From an uncultured Lachnospiraceae bacterium (lineage in GTDB: Bacteria > Bacillota > Clostridia > Lachnospirales > Lachnospiraceae): a DNA stretch of 12,986 bases. Below, in pieces: positions 1-8,128 of this stretch. The stretch covers positions 1 through 12,986 of the forward strand of contig UQVK01000104.1 of NCBI GenBank assembly GCA_900544445.1, read 5' to 3'. The notes beneath the pieces are model-generated. The model searched no databases, had not been told where the DNA came from, and saw only the letters and a program-made list of their open reading frames with translations. Positions within the stretch are counted from its first letter, which is position 1, and each line of letters opens with the position of its first letter. The translations under genes were made by a program, and so were the position numbers.

Positions 1-216
1 TATAAAAACCTCCGGTGGATCGCACTGCGGCGGAATGGAAGATGTCGCTTACGCGCCCCGCCGCGCAGGCAATCTTTGATTGCCGGGAGAATCCCGCAAG
101 CGGGATTCTTTTTCATATGCGCACTCGTGCAAAATGAAACTATTGCCTGACGGCAATCGCACTCGGCGCGCACTTTTTATATTCATACGCCGTCTTCAGG
201 CGGCAAAGGAGGTACC
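1..216. other. Hairpin-rich intergenic leader upstream of the P-type ATPase
   Basis: No gene is confidently supported here. Several short perfect inverted repeats follow one another: 68-74/78-84 (GGCAATC/GATTGCC), the terminator stem 88-97/100-109, 121-124/127-130 (GCAC/GTGC), 142-147/152-157 (ATTGCC/GGCAAT) and 189-192/201-204 (GCCG/CGGC). The first bases could be the tail of an upstream + strand gene, because one frame is open from base 2 to a TGA at 77-79, but 25 codons are too few to judge. A TATATT at 178-183 could be a -10 box for the ATPase gene, though no convincing -35 lies in front of it. Confidence 0.5.
88..113 (+). terminator. Rho-independent terminator
   Basis: A perfect 10-base inverted repeat (AGAATCCCGC at 88-97 and its complement at 100-109) closes on a very small loop and runs directly into five Ts (109-113). 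The T-run lies on the + side, so it would end a + strand transcript entering from the left of the window. It could instead act as a leader attenuator of the ATPase gene, since that start codon lies only about 100 bases downstream. Confidence 0.8.
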
Positions 217-2856
217 ATGAAATATTATTGCGAAGAAAAAGAACTGGTTCTGAAGGAGCTTTCGGCTTCCGACGACGGACTGCGCCAGGCGGAAGCCGAA
301 AGACGGCTGGAGCAGGACGGGAAAAACCGTCTTGCCGCTGCGAAGGGGAAATCCCTCTTCCGGAGATTTCTGGAACAGCTTGCGGATCCGATGATCCTCA
401 TCCTGCTGGCAGCCGCTGCAGTCAGCGGCGTGCTGGCGGCTGTGGAAAACGACAGCTTTGCGGACGTGATCATCATTCTTGCCGTGGTCGTCATCAATGC
501 CATCCTCGGCGTATATCAGGAAAGCAAAGCGGAAAAGGCAATTGAGGCGCTGCAGGAAATGTCCGCCGCCACCTCCCGCGTCCTGCGGGGCGGTCAGATT
601 CAGACCATCCCCAGCGAGGATCTGGTAAAGGGCGATATCATCCTTCTGGAAGCGGGCGATGCCGTTCCCGCTGACGCCCGTATTCTGGAGAGCGCAAGTC
701 TCAAGGTGGAGGAAGCGGCTCTTACGGGAGAATCCGTTCCTGTCACCAAATTCATTGATATGCTGAAGCTTTCAGACGGCCAGAAGGACGTCCCGCTTGG
801 CGACCGGAAAAATATGGTCTACATGGGAAGCACCGTGGTTTATGGTCGTGGACGCGCTGTGGTCACTGCCACCGGAATGCAGACGGAAATGGGAAAAATT
901 GCCGACGCGCTGGAACAGGCGCAGGAGGGCCAGACGCCCCTGCAGAGAAAACTCAGCCAGCTTTCCCGCATCCTGACCTGGATCGTGCTGGCCATCTGCG
1001 TGGTGGTTTTCGCCGTCCAGATCATCCGGGCCGGACGCCTTGACCTCGCCCTCGCCCTTGACTCCTTCATGATCGCCGTTTCCCTCGCCGTAGCGGCCAT
1101 CCCGGAAGGCCTTGCCGCCGTAGTCACCGTGGTTCTTTCCATCGGCGTGACCAACATGTCGAAGCGCAACGCCATCATCCGCCGGCTGACCGCTGTGGAA
1201 ACCCTGGGCTGCGCTCAGATTATCTGCTCCGACAAGACGGGAACCCTGACCCAGAACAAAATGACCGTGGTGGACTTCTTCGGAGAGGATGAAACACGCA
1301 TTGCGTCCGCCATGGCGCTCTGCAGCGACGCGGAGCAGAATGCGGACGGAACCGTGACCGGAGAGCCCACGGAAGCGGCGCTGGTTTCCTGGGCCGCAAA
1401 AACAGGCCGCGCAAAGCCTGAGCTGAAGGCAGAGCTTCCCCGCTGCGGCGAAGCCCCCTTCGATTCCGGCCGGAAAATGATGTCCACCGTACACAGAACG
1501 GACAGCGGATATATCCAGTACACCAAGGGCGCGCCGGATGTGGTCATCCAGAAATGCACCTTCTACCTGAAAAATGGCAGCCCTGTTCCCATGACCGACG
1601 CTTACAGACAGGAAATTCTTTCCGCCAATAAAAACATGGCCGACAGGGCCCTGCGCGTCCTGGCCTGCGCGGAGCGCCGCTGGAGCGCCCAGCCGGAAAG
1701 CTGTGAGCCGGAGTATCTGGAGCAGCAGCTCTGCTTTACCGGCCTGTGCGGCATGATCGATCCTGTCCGCCCGGAGGTAAAAGACGCTATTGTGGAATGC
1801 CGTCAGGCGGGCATCCGTCCCATCATGATTACGGGCGATCACATCGACACCGCTGCCGCCATTGCCAGGGAACTCGGCATCCTCACGGAGGACACCCGCG
1901 CCATCACCGGTTCCGAGCTTTCGGATATGAGCGATGAAACATTTGAAAAACAGTTCCGTTCCATCAGCGTCTACGCCCGCGTTCAGCCGGAACATAAAAC
2001 CCGCATCGTAAACGCATGGAAAAAGGCGGGCTGTGTCACCGCAATGACCGGTGACGGCGTCAACGACGCTCCTTCCATCAAGGCGGCGGACATCGGCGTC
2101 GGCATGGGCATCACCGGCACGGACGTTACCAAAAACGTGGCCGACATGGTTCTGGCCGACGATAACTTTGCCACCATCGTGGGTGCAGTGGAGGAGGGCC
2201 GCCGGATCTATGACAACATCCGCAAGGCCATCCAGTTCCTGCTCGGCTCCAACATGAGCGAGGTACTCAGCATCTTCTTTGCCACCCTGATGGGCTTTAC
2301 CATCCTGCAGCCGGTTCATCTCCTCTGGGTCAACTTGGTTACGGACTGCTTCCCTGCCCTGGCGCTTGGAACGGAAAAGGCGGAGCCGGATATCATGCGC
2401 AGAAAACCCAGAAATGCGAAGGCCGGTATCTTTGCAGACGGCATGGGCTTTGACATCGCCTACCAGGGCGTTCTGGTGACGATACTCACTCTGCTTTCTT
2501 ATTTTATCGGTCACTACATGGAAAGCGGCGTCTGGGAAATCACCAACAGCCCTCACGGCACCACCATGGCCTTCCTGACCCTTTCCATGGCGGAGATCTT
2601 CCACAGCCTGAATATGCGCTCCCAGCGGGAAAGCATCTTCCGGCTCGGTTCCCGGAACCGGATGCTTCTCATCGCCGCCGTCGGCTCCTTCCTGGCCACC
2701 ACTCTGGTCTGCGAGGTTCCTTTCCTCGCCGCTGCGTTCGAGTTCACCAGCGTGGAACTGAATGAATACCTCATCGCCATTCTCCTGGGCGCGCTTGTGA
2801 TTCCCATTGTGGAGGCGGTGAAGTTCTTCCAGAGAAAGAGGATGCCCAGGAAATAA
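217..2856 (+). CDS. Calcium-transporting P-type ATPase (type IIA, SERCA/PMCA-like)
   Basis: An 879-aa membrane pump, the usual length for bacterial Ca2+ P-type ATPases. It should export Ca2+ (possibly Mn2+) from the cytoplasm using ATP. Visible motifs in order are the actuator TGES at about 170-173, the M4 motif PEGL at about 296-299, the phosphorylation motif DKTGTLTQ with the aspartate at about 339, and the hinge TGDGVNDAP at about 611-619. The Ca2+-ligand positions of SERCA look conserved: the glutamate in M4 PEGL, the N and E of SNMSE in M5, the N and D of NLVTD in M6 (D about 710), and a glutamate in the M8 segment MAEIFHSLN. Having ligands for both sites I and II favours a type IIA Ca2+ pump over the one-site secretory-pathway type. 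The ATG follows AAAGGAGG (205-212) at 4 nt. The gene appears monocistronic and converges on the sugar operon. The family is certain; the exact ion is inferred. Confidence 0.95.
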   Translation: MKYYCEEKELVLKELSASDDGLRQAEAERRLEQDGKNRLAAAKGKSLFRRFLEQLADPMILILLAAAAVSGVLAAVENDSFADVIIILAVVVINAILGVYQESKAEKAIEALQEMSAATSRVLRGGQIQTIPSEDLVKGDIILLEAGDAVPADARILESASLKVEEAALTGESVPVTKFIDMLKLSDGQKDVPLGDRKNMVYMGSTVVYGRGRAVVTATGMQTEMGKIADALEQAQEGQTPLQRKLSQLSRILTWIVLAICVVVFAVQIIRAGRLDLALALDSFMIAVSLAVAAIPEGLAAVVTVVLSIGVTNMSKRNAIIRRLTAVETLGCAQIICSDKTGTLTQNKMTVVDFFGEDETRIASAMALCSDAEQNADGTVTGEPTEAALVSWAAKTGRAKPELKAELPRCGEAPFDSGRKMMSTVHRTDSGYIQYTKGAPDVVIQKCTFYLKNGSPVPMTDAYRQEILSANKNMADRALRVLACAERRWSAQPESCEPEYLEQQLCFTGLCGMIDPVRPEVKDAIVECRQAGIRPIMITGDHIDTAAAIARELGILTEDTRAITGSELSDMSDETFEKQFRSISVYARVQPEHKTRIVNAWKKAGCVTAMTGDGVNDAPSIKAADIGVGMGITGTDVTKNVADMVLADDNFATIVGAVEEGRRIYDNIRKAIQFLLGSNMSEVLSIFFATLMGFTILQPVHLLWVNLVTDCFPALALGTEKAEPDIMRRKPRNAKAGIFADGMGFDIAYQGVLVTILTLLSYFIGHYMESGVWEITNSPHGTTMAFLTLSMAEIFHSLNMRSQRESIFRLGSRNRMLLIAAVGSFLATTLVCEVPFLAAAFEFTSVELNEYLIAILLGALVIPIVEAVKFFQRKRMPRK

Positions 2857-2915
2857 CCTGAAAGGAAAAGGCTTCAGGCTGCTGGAAAGTACGCTCATAT
2901 GATCCGGCAGCAAAC

Positions 2916-2954
2916 AGGGCTGCAGCGCTTTGATGCCTTCTGCGCTGCAGCCCT
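2916..2954. terminator. Shared hairpin between convergent genes
   Basis: A perfect 13-bp stem (AGGGCTGCAGCGC at 2916-2928 against 2942-2954) with a 13-base loop lies between the ATPase stop and the end of the permease gene. Neither side has a strong T-run: the minus-strand tail reads GTTTGCTG, and the plus side reads AAATCCCAG before a T-rich stretch. The stem strength and position suggest a bidirectional terminator for the ATPase gene and the leftward operon. Confidence 0.65.
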
Positions 2955-2963
2955 AAATCCCAG

Positions 2964-3839
2964 TTATTCTTTTACCGCTCCCACCGATACGCCCTTTACA
3001 AAGTATTTCTGAATAAATGGATAAATAAACAGAATCGGCAGAACCGATACGATAATCGCTGCATATTTCAGCTGTTCCATCTGTGCCGTCCTGCTGATGC
3101 CGATCTGCGCGCTCGCCCCTCCCACATCCTGCTTGAGAATCAGAAGACTCCGCAGAAAGACCTGGAGCGGCTGATACTGCGGGTTCGGCACAAGCACCAT
3201 GGGCCAGAAATAGTTGTTCCAGTGGCCTACTGCATAATACAAAAGCAGGACGGACAGGATCGGTTTGGAAAGCGGCAGCATGATTTTCACAAGAACCGTC
3301 AGATGGCTCGCCCCGTCAATCTGCGCCGCTTCCGCCAGCGCCTCCGGAATTTCTTCATAAAAGCTCCTTGCGATAATGATATTCCAGGCGCTCACCGCAA
3401 AGGGAAGAATCACCGCCAGCGGCGTATTGTACAGCCCCAGATTGGTAACAACGATGAAAAATGGAATCATTCCTCCGCTGACATACATGGTGATCGTAAT
3501 CAGAATGGAGACCGGCCGTCTCAGGACAAATTTTTCCCGTGAAAGCGGATAGGCGGCCAAAACGGTCAGCACCATGTTCAAAGCGGTCCCAAACACCGTA
3601 TACAGAATGGTGTTCCGATAGGATCTCCACACGGTAGGGTTTTCAAATACCAGCTTATATCCTTCCAGGGAAAAACCTTTCGGAAGAAACGTCACGTCTT
3701 TGCGGATCACATGCTCCGGGGCGCTGATTGACATGGAAAATACGTATAGAAAAGGATACACGCAGAGAATCCCGGCGATGATGAGCACTGCGGCCAGAAT
3801 TCCTCTGACCGCCAGCGCGCTTATTTTTTTCTGTCTCAT
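2964..3839 (-). CDS. Carbohydrate ABC transporter permease, LplC/YtcP type
   Basis: A 291-aa integral membrane subunit of an oligosaccharide importer. It has an N-terminal membrane segment at about 10-33, further hydrophobic segments at about 75-97, 110-132, 138-158, 194-206 and 260-276, and the cytoplasmic EAA loop at about 167-193 (EALAEAAQIDGAS ... LPLSKP) that docks the ATP-binding subunit. The C-terminal region QKYFVKGVSVGAVKE is typical of the LplC/YtcP branch, which pairs with LplB/YteP and an LplA/YtcQ lipoprotein. The ATG follows GGGAG (3849-3853) at 9 nt. A 67-nt gap with a perfect hairpin separates it from the upstream permease gene. It is last in the operon. The substrate cannot be read from the permease. 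Confidence 0.93.
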   Translation of the reverse strand: MRQKKISALAVRGILAAVLIIAGILCVYPFLYVFSMSISAPEHVIRKDVTFLPKGFSLEGYKLVFENPTVWRSYRNTILYTVFGTALNMVLTVLAAYPLSREKFVLRRPVSILITITMYVSGGMIPFFIVVTNLGLYNTPLAVILPFAVSAWNIIIARSFYEEIPEALAEAAQIDGASHLTVLVKIMLPLSKPILSVLLLYYAVGHWNNYFWPMVLVPNPQYQPLQVFLRSLLILKQDVGGASAQIGISRTAQMEQLKYAAIIVSVLPILFIYPFIQKYFVKGVSVGAVKE

Positions 3840-3855
3840 TCACATCTGCTCCCAT

Positions 3856-3884
3856 GCCGGAGCCGGAAACGTTCCGGCTCCGGC
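3856..3884. other. Perfect intercistronic hairpin between the two permease genes
   Basis: A 13-bp perfect stem (3856-3868 against 3872-3884, arms beginning GCCGGAGCC and TTCCGGCTC) with a 3-base ACG loop fills much of the gap between the two permease genes. In the operon's direction its base ends 2 nt before the GGGAG ribosome binding site of the downstream permease, and no T-run follows it. On the opposite strand the stem is followed by CATATTTTTTC, so it has terminator shape only for antisense transcription. It may stabilise the upstream mRNA or tune expression of the last gene. Confidence 0.6.
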
Positions 3885-3906
3885 CATATTTTTTCAAGCT
3901 TCACAT

Positions 3907-4818
3907 TTACCAGATTCCGACTCCGAACAGCTTCTTCCCCGCAAAATTGCACAGTACCAGGATGGCGATGTTAATTGCGGAATTGAACAGTCCGACCGCG
4001 CCTGCATAGCTGTACTGCTGGCTTAACAGTCCTGTCCGGTATACATAAGTGGAAATCACATCCGCCGTCTCATAGGTAGTCGGACTGTAAAGCAGGATGA
4101 TTTTTTCATATCCCACACTCATGATATTTCCCAGATTCAGGATCAGCAGTGTCAGGATGGTGGGCTTGATGCCCGGCAGCGTAACGTGCCAGATCTGTCT
4201 GAGCCGTCCGGCCCCGTCGATTCTCGCGGCCTCGTACAGGTCCGGATTGATACCTGTGATTGCCGCGAGATAAATGATGCTGTTCCAGCCGAATTCCTGC
4301 CAGACGCCGCTTCCCACGTACATGGTGCGGAACCATTCCGGTTCTCCGAAAAAATTGATCCGTTTTCCTGTCAGGCTGTAAAGAAGGGAATTTACCACTC
4401 CGCCCTGCGGGGAAAAAATATCGATCAGAATTCCGCAGATCACAACCAGAGAAATGAAGTGCGGCAGGTAGGATACCGTCTGGATTACCCGTTTAAACTT
4501 TCCATCCTTAAACTCGTTCAAAAGCAGCGCGAAGAGAATCGGAATCGGGAAGCCCCACAGCAGGCTGTATACGCTGATCAGAACCGTATTGCGCAGAAGT
4601 CTGCCGAAATAGGGGCTGGAAAAAAACTGTCTGAAATACCGCAGCCCGGCCCATGGGCTTCCCAGAATCCCCCTGCTGATGGAATAGTCCTTGAAAGCGA
4701 TCAGGATTCCATACAGAGGATAGTAGGAAAACACCGCGAAGAAAATCACCACCGGTATCAGCATGAACACAAGCTGGCGGTCTCTGCGCAGACTTTTCCA
4801 GAATGCCTTTCTTTTCAT
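3907..4818 (-). CDS. Carbohydrate ABC transporter permease, LplB/YteP type
   Basis: A 303-aa membrane permease and partner of the downstream LplC-type subunit. It has a hydrophobic first segment at about 17-41, further membrane segments at about 78-100, 118-135, 175-190, 220-236 and 272-292, and the EAA loop at about 194-220 (LYEAARIDGAGR ... LPGIKP). The LplB/YteP family is recognisable from the N-terminal stretch SYYPLYGILIAFKDY and the length. Only 3 nt separate it from the stop of the binding-protein gene, and its ribosome binding site (a run of six Gs ending next to that stop) lies inside the upstream gene, so translation is probably coupled. Co-encoding fixes it as part of the same importer. 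Confidence 0.93.
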   Translation of the reverse strand: MKRKAFWKSLRRDRQLVFMLIPVVIFFAVFSYYPLYGILIAFKDYSISRGILGSPWAGLRYFRQFFSSPYFGRLLRNTVLISVYSLLWGFPIPILFALLLNEFKDGKFKRVIQTVSYLPHFISLVVICGILIDIFSPQGGVVNSLLYSLTGKRINFFGEPEWFRTMYVGSGVWQEFGWNSIIYLAAITGINPDLYEAARIDGAGRLRQIWHVTLPGIKPTILTLLILNLGNIMSVGYEKIILLYSPTTYETADVISTYVYRTGLLSQQYSYAGAVGLFNSAINIAILVLCNFAGKKLFGVGIW

Positions 4819-4821
4819 GGC

Positions 4822-6513
4822 TTACGCCCCCCTTGAACGGTCATACTGGGCCTGCTTCACCGTTCTCAGTTCTTCCAGCCCGATATTGTTTAAGGTATCC
4901 ACAAAGGACTGCCATTCTCCCAGATCCGTCGCCCCCGTAATGAAGCTCAGAATGCTTTCCGAGCAGTAGGTATCGAAATCCGTACTGTACATGTCCAGAA
5001 TATCCTGCTCCTCCGCCGTGGACATCATGTTGGGGAAGGGCTCTATCATATTGGTGCTTTCCGCATAGGGAATCGCGTTTCCCTGACCGTTCAGCGCCAC
5101 ATAGGATTCCGCGGGTGTCCGCACCAGAATGGTATTGCTCGCGCCAAGGCTTCTGAGCGCGTTATAGGGATCCAGGCCATCCGGATTATTCAATACAAAA
5201 TCCGTATACTGCTTTTTACCATCCACTTCCTCCCAGGTCTTTCCCTCAATTCCCCACTCAGTCAAGGTAACGCCCTCGTCGCTTCCCCAGACAAAATTCA
5301 TCCATTTAACTGCCAGTTCCGCCTTATCGCTGGAGGCAGGGATTGCATAATGGTTCCAGGTAGGGTCGCGCTTCACCACCTGTACCTCCTTCGTTCCGGC
5401 AGGATGATGGATCAGTGAATGAACCGCCTCCGGATAGCCGGATGTGGCGAGCAGGTTATTATACTGCGTCTCTCTTTCTGAAAGATGGGAAAAAGCTCCC
5501 ACCGTATTGGTAGCGCACAGAGCCTGGAAGTTCGCTTCATCTCTCGTAAGTTCCATATCGATCAGCCCTTCTGCGTACCAACGGTTCATCTCCGTCACAA
5601 AATTCTTATATTCTTCCGTCGTATAAACACAGAACACCTCTCCGTTCTCATCATACCACCAGGGGCCCACACCCGCAGGCAGATCATAGGCGGACAAAAG
5701 ATAACTGAACAGCCCGCTGGCAAGATCAATGCCGCTCAGCGGAATCTCATCCTGGATTCCATTGCCGTTCGGATCCTCATTCTTAAACGCGGTCAGAACC
5801 TCATACCAGTCCTCAATGGTCTCAGGCTGCTCCAGTCCAAGCGTATCCATCCAATCCTGGCGTATAAAAAGTGCATTGGCAACCACCATGTCGTTCACAT
5901 ACTTTGGCGTGTCCGCAATGGTATAGATATGTCCGTCCGGTGCAGTCAACAGATTTTTCAGTTCCGGGTCTTCATCCAGAACCCTCTGGATATCCGGCGC
6001 ATACTGACTGATCAGATCATCCAGAGGCTGGATCAGTCCCTCATGCGCCAGATTATATACTCCAGTATTGGTCATGGACGGCGGCACTACAAAAATATCC
6101 GGCAGATCGCTTCCCGCAGCAATTCTCGGCTGCATGACCGTATCGTAATCCGCGCTTGCCTCCCAGTTGATTTTCACGCCTGTCCTGTTCTCAATTTCCT
6201 GCCAGATTTCCAGGTTGTCGTTGATGGATACCGCCGTGTACCAGCCCTCCAGACAGGCCACCGTCAGGTTATCCGTTTCCCCGTCCCCGATCGGAAGCGT
6301 GTAAGCGTCTCCGGATGCCGAAGCCGCGCCGCCCGTTTCACTTTCCGCTGTGCTCTGCACAGAACCGTCTGTCGTTTCCGCCGCAGCCGCCTGCTCCGAC
6401 GACGCGGAAGTCTCTTCTGATGCGCCGCCTCCGGAACAGCCCGCAAGAAGCGCTGCTGTCAATACCAGACCGATGATTCTGCTTCCCATCTTTTCTATGC
6501 TTTTCTTCCTCAT
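4822..6513 (-). CDS. Extracellular sugar-binding lipoprotein of an ABC importer (LplA/YtcQ type)
   Basis: A 563-aa family 1-type solute-binding protein. The N-terminus has a basic stretch, a hydrophobic core and the lipobox LAGC with the lipidated cysteine at residue 26. A low-complexity Ser/Ala/Glu/Thr linker (about 27-69) then tethers the binding domain to the outer face of the membrane. The segment EDPNGNGIQDEIPLSG (about 246-261) is a Ca2+-binding-like loop characteristic of the LplA/YtcQ group. The protein captures the oligosaccharide and hands it to the two downstream permeases. The ATG at 6511-6513 follows GGAGGG closely. A second in-frame ATG eight codons later would remove part of the basic n-region, so the first is preferred. 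The 59-nt gap upstream carries a small hairpin (6529-6551). The ligand is unknown; adjacent glycosidases imply a glycan oligosaccharide. Confidence 0.94.
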   Translation of the reverse strand: MRKKSIEKMGSRIIGLVLTAALLAGCSGGGASEETSASSEQAAAAETTDGSVQSTAESETGGAASASGDAYTLPIGDGETDNLTVACLEGWYTAVSINDNLEIWQEIENRTGVKINWEASADYDTVMQPRIAAGSDLPDIFVVPPSMTNTGVYNLAHEGLIQPLDDLISQYAPDIQRVLDEDPELKNLLTAPDGHIYTIADTPKYVNDMVVANALFIRQDWMDTLGLEQPETIEDWYEVLTAFKNEDPNGNGIQDEIPLSGIDLASGLFSYLLSAYDLPAGVGPWWYDENGEVFCVYTTEEYKNFVTEMNRWYAEGLIDMELTRDEANFQALCATNTVGAFSHLSERETQYNNLLATSGYPEAVHSLIHHPAGTKEVQVVKRDPTWNHYAIPASSDKAELAVKWMNFVWGSDEGVTLTEWGIEGKTWEEVDGKKQYTDFVLNNPDGLDPYNALRSLGASNTILVRTPAESYVALNGQGNAIPYAESTNMIEPFPNMMSTAEEQDILDMYSTDFDTYCSESILSFITGATDLGEWQSFVDTLNNIGLEELRTVKQAQYDRSRGA

Positions 6514-6528
6514 TTTTTCCCTCCATCC

Positions 6529-6551
6529 GAAGCCATAACAGCCCCGGCTTC
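6529..6551. other. Small hairpin before the binding-protein gene
   Basis: GAAGCC (6529-6534) and GGCTTC (6546-6551) form a 6-bp stem with an 11-nt loop, just upstream of the lipoprotein gene's GGAGGG. It could act as an mRNA processing or stability element raising expression of the binding protein relative to the enzymes. The evidence is positional only. Confidence 0.3.
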
Positions 6552-6572
6552 TTCTTTTTCTGATTTCTTTTT

Positions 6573-8114
6573 CTACAATGCAATCTTCAGTTTTCCAGGC
6601 TCCGGCCGTCCGGCCAGAACTTCGCCGTCCGCCTCCACCCAGAACCCTTTTCTCCTTCCATACCGGGAACCGTCCCTGTCGTATGCGATGGTGATCCTGC
6701 GTCCCTTATATGGCAGATCCTCCAGCGAAAAAAAGTCCCATTTCCCTTCAGGAAGGAGCGGATTTATGATCAGGCTTTTCCCTTCCTGCGGACACACCCC
6801 GCAGATTCCCCTGATCACCAGATCACAGAACGCGGAATGGTTGTAATCCTTGCCTCTCTCATACCCTCCTTTCTCTTCCGGCCATCCCCATCCCTTTAGA
6901 ATTTCCCTCGCAAGCCAGACTCCCGTTTCCGGGTCCATATTTTCATCCAGCCAGTTCAGCCTTTTTCCATCCTCTGTCATCCGGTAGTGGCTATGCGCAT
7001 ACAGAGACAGCTGTTCATAAAAATCCTCTTTATTCACGGTTTCCGGTTCCCTTTCCTGCAGGAGCCGGATCATGCCATTCAGCGTCTGGGTGGTTGCAAA
7101 GGGCCATACCGGGCCGTTCCACTGGCATTCATGCGGCGAACGGGTATTTCGGTACAGGGGAGAGCTGCGCTGTGCTGTCGTAATTCCCCAGGGCGCCCGG
7201 AAGCAGTCCTCCCGCTTCAGATAGCTCCACGCTGCATCATGCCGTTCATCCGGAATGGAAAAGCTCCAGGGAATATAACCGATCTCTTCCATCACATTCC
7301 GTCCCTCCGCAAACCGTTCAAAACAGAATTCCTTGATCTCATCATTTCTTTTATTCTGCGGAATTACCTTAAAAAATTTTTGTTTTTCATCCCATAATAC
7401 TTTTATAATTTTGTCTCTCAGGTAGTTTGCTTTCCGATTGTAAAGCTCTCTGATATCTTCTTTTTCTGCCCATCCCGCGATGACGGCAATCGCCGCCGCG
7501 TTTCCATACATATAACTGTTCAGCGTAGGACGCAGTCCGCTTCCGCTGATGGAAAGCTCCATCGCGTCCCTGTCGTCATAGGACCAGAACAGACCGTATT
7601 TTGTCAGATTGGAAGCTTCCACCGATTCGTAAAAGGAAACCAGTTCCGGCAGAAAATCCACGGCCAGCGCTTCTTCCCCGGAAACCAGTGCATACTGATA
7701 AACGGTATCTGCCAGCCAGGAAGAATAAGAGGTCTCCTGCCCCTCTCCCAGAAGCCAGAATGCAAGATACTCCCGGACAAGGCTTCTATCCTGCTTCAGC
7801 CACCTCGCCTCCGCAATGTGATGCCCGTTGGCTCCGTTGATGGAATTATACGGCCCCGCCCAGGGCACCCGGGGAAGAAATTCCGTGATAATCCGGCCCC
7901 GTCCGGTATCTTTGATATGCTTTCGGAACACCCACCAGCGAAAATACCAGGTTTCCTCCAGCACCGGATCCGGGCAATCGAAATAAGGCACCTCCCGTTC
8001 GACCCATTCCTCTGCCTTTTCATTGGGAACGGCCTGAACAGTCGTTTCTTCGTCATTTTCGTTAAATCTGCGAATGTATTCCCGCCAGTTTTCTCTGTTA
8101 AACCTCCCTCCCAC
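6573..8114 (-). CDS. Cytoplasmic (alpha/alpha)6-barrel glycoside hydrolase, MGH1-like / GH63-like
   Basis: A 513-aa protein without signal peptide or membrane segment, so it should act in the cytoplasm. It resembles the six-hairpin glycosidase group that includes trehalase, GH63 and mannosylglycerate hydrolase-like enzymes. Supporting segments are WAGPYNSINGANGHH (about 85-99), the polar region YDDRDAMELSISGSG (about 179-193) followed by NSYMYGNAAAIA, the aromatic ECQWNGPVWPFATTQ (about 329-343) that parallels the W-x-GP-x-W motif of GH63, and KDYNHSAFCDLVIRG (about 422-436). D181/D183 and E329 are candidate catalytic acids, assigned by position only. A C-terminal beta-rich region (about 445-513) may be a small accessory domain. 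The start is GTG (8112-8114), preceded by GGGGGG and 14 nt from the upstream stop. It is the second gene of the operon. Fold class is moderately sure; substrate and family number are not. Confidence 0.8.
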   Translation of the reverse strand: MGGRFNRENWREYIRRFNENDEETTVQAVPNEKAEEWVEREVPYFDCPDPVLEETWYFRWWVFRKHIKDTGRGRIITEFLPRVPWAGPYNSINGANGHHIAEARWLKQDRSLVREYLAFWLLGEGQETSYSSWLADTVYQYALVSGEEALAVDFLPELVSFYESVEASNLTKYGLFWSYDDRDAMELSISGSGLRPTLNSYMYGNAAAIAVIAGWAEKEDIRELYNRKANYLRDKIIKVLWDEKQKFFKVIPQNKRNDEIKEFCFERFAEGRNVMEEIGYIPWSFSIPDERHDAAWSYLKREDCFRAPWGITTAQRSSPLYRNTRSPHECQWNGPVWPFATTQTLNGMIRLLQEREPETVNKEDFYEQLSLYAHSHYRMTEDGKRLNWLDENMDPETGVWLAREILKGWGWPEEKGGYERGKDYNHSAFCDLVIRGICGVCPQEGKSLIINPLLPEGKWDFFSLEDLPYKGRRITIAYDRDGSRYGRRKGFWVEADGEVLAGRPEPGKLKIAL

Positions 8115-8128
8115 TTTTGTTCCCCCCT

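Noticed and set aside
2..79. Possible tail of an upstream + strand gene (25 codons ending in TGA)
   Set aside because: Too short to judge and overlaps a hairpin arm; mentioned only as a possibility in the left intergenic feature.
772..2913. Very long open frame (713 codons) on the minus strand opposite the ATPase gene
   Set aside because: It is a shadow of the GC-rich codon pattern of the ATPase gene: its protein is His/Gly/Asp-rich with no recognisable domain, and no ribosome binding site supports it.
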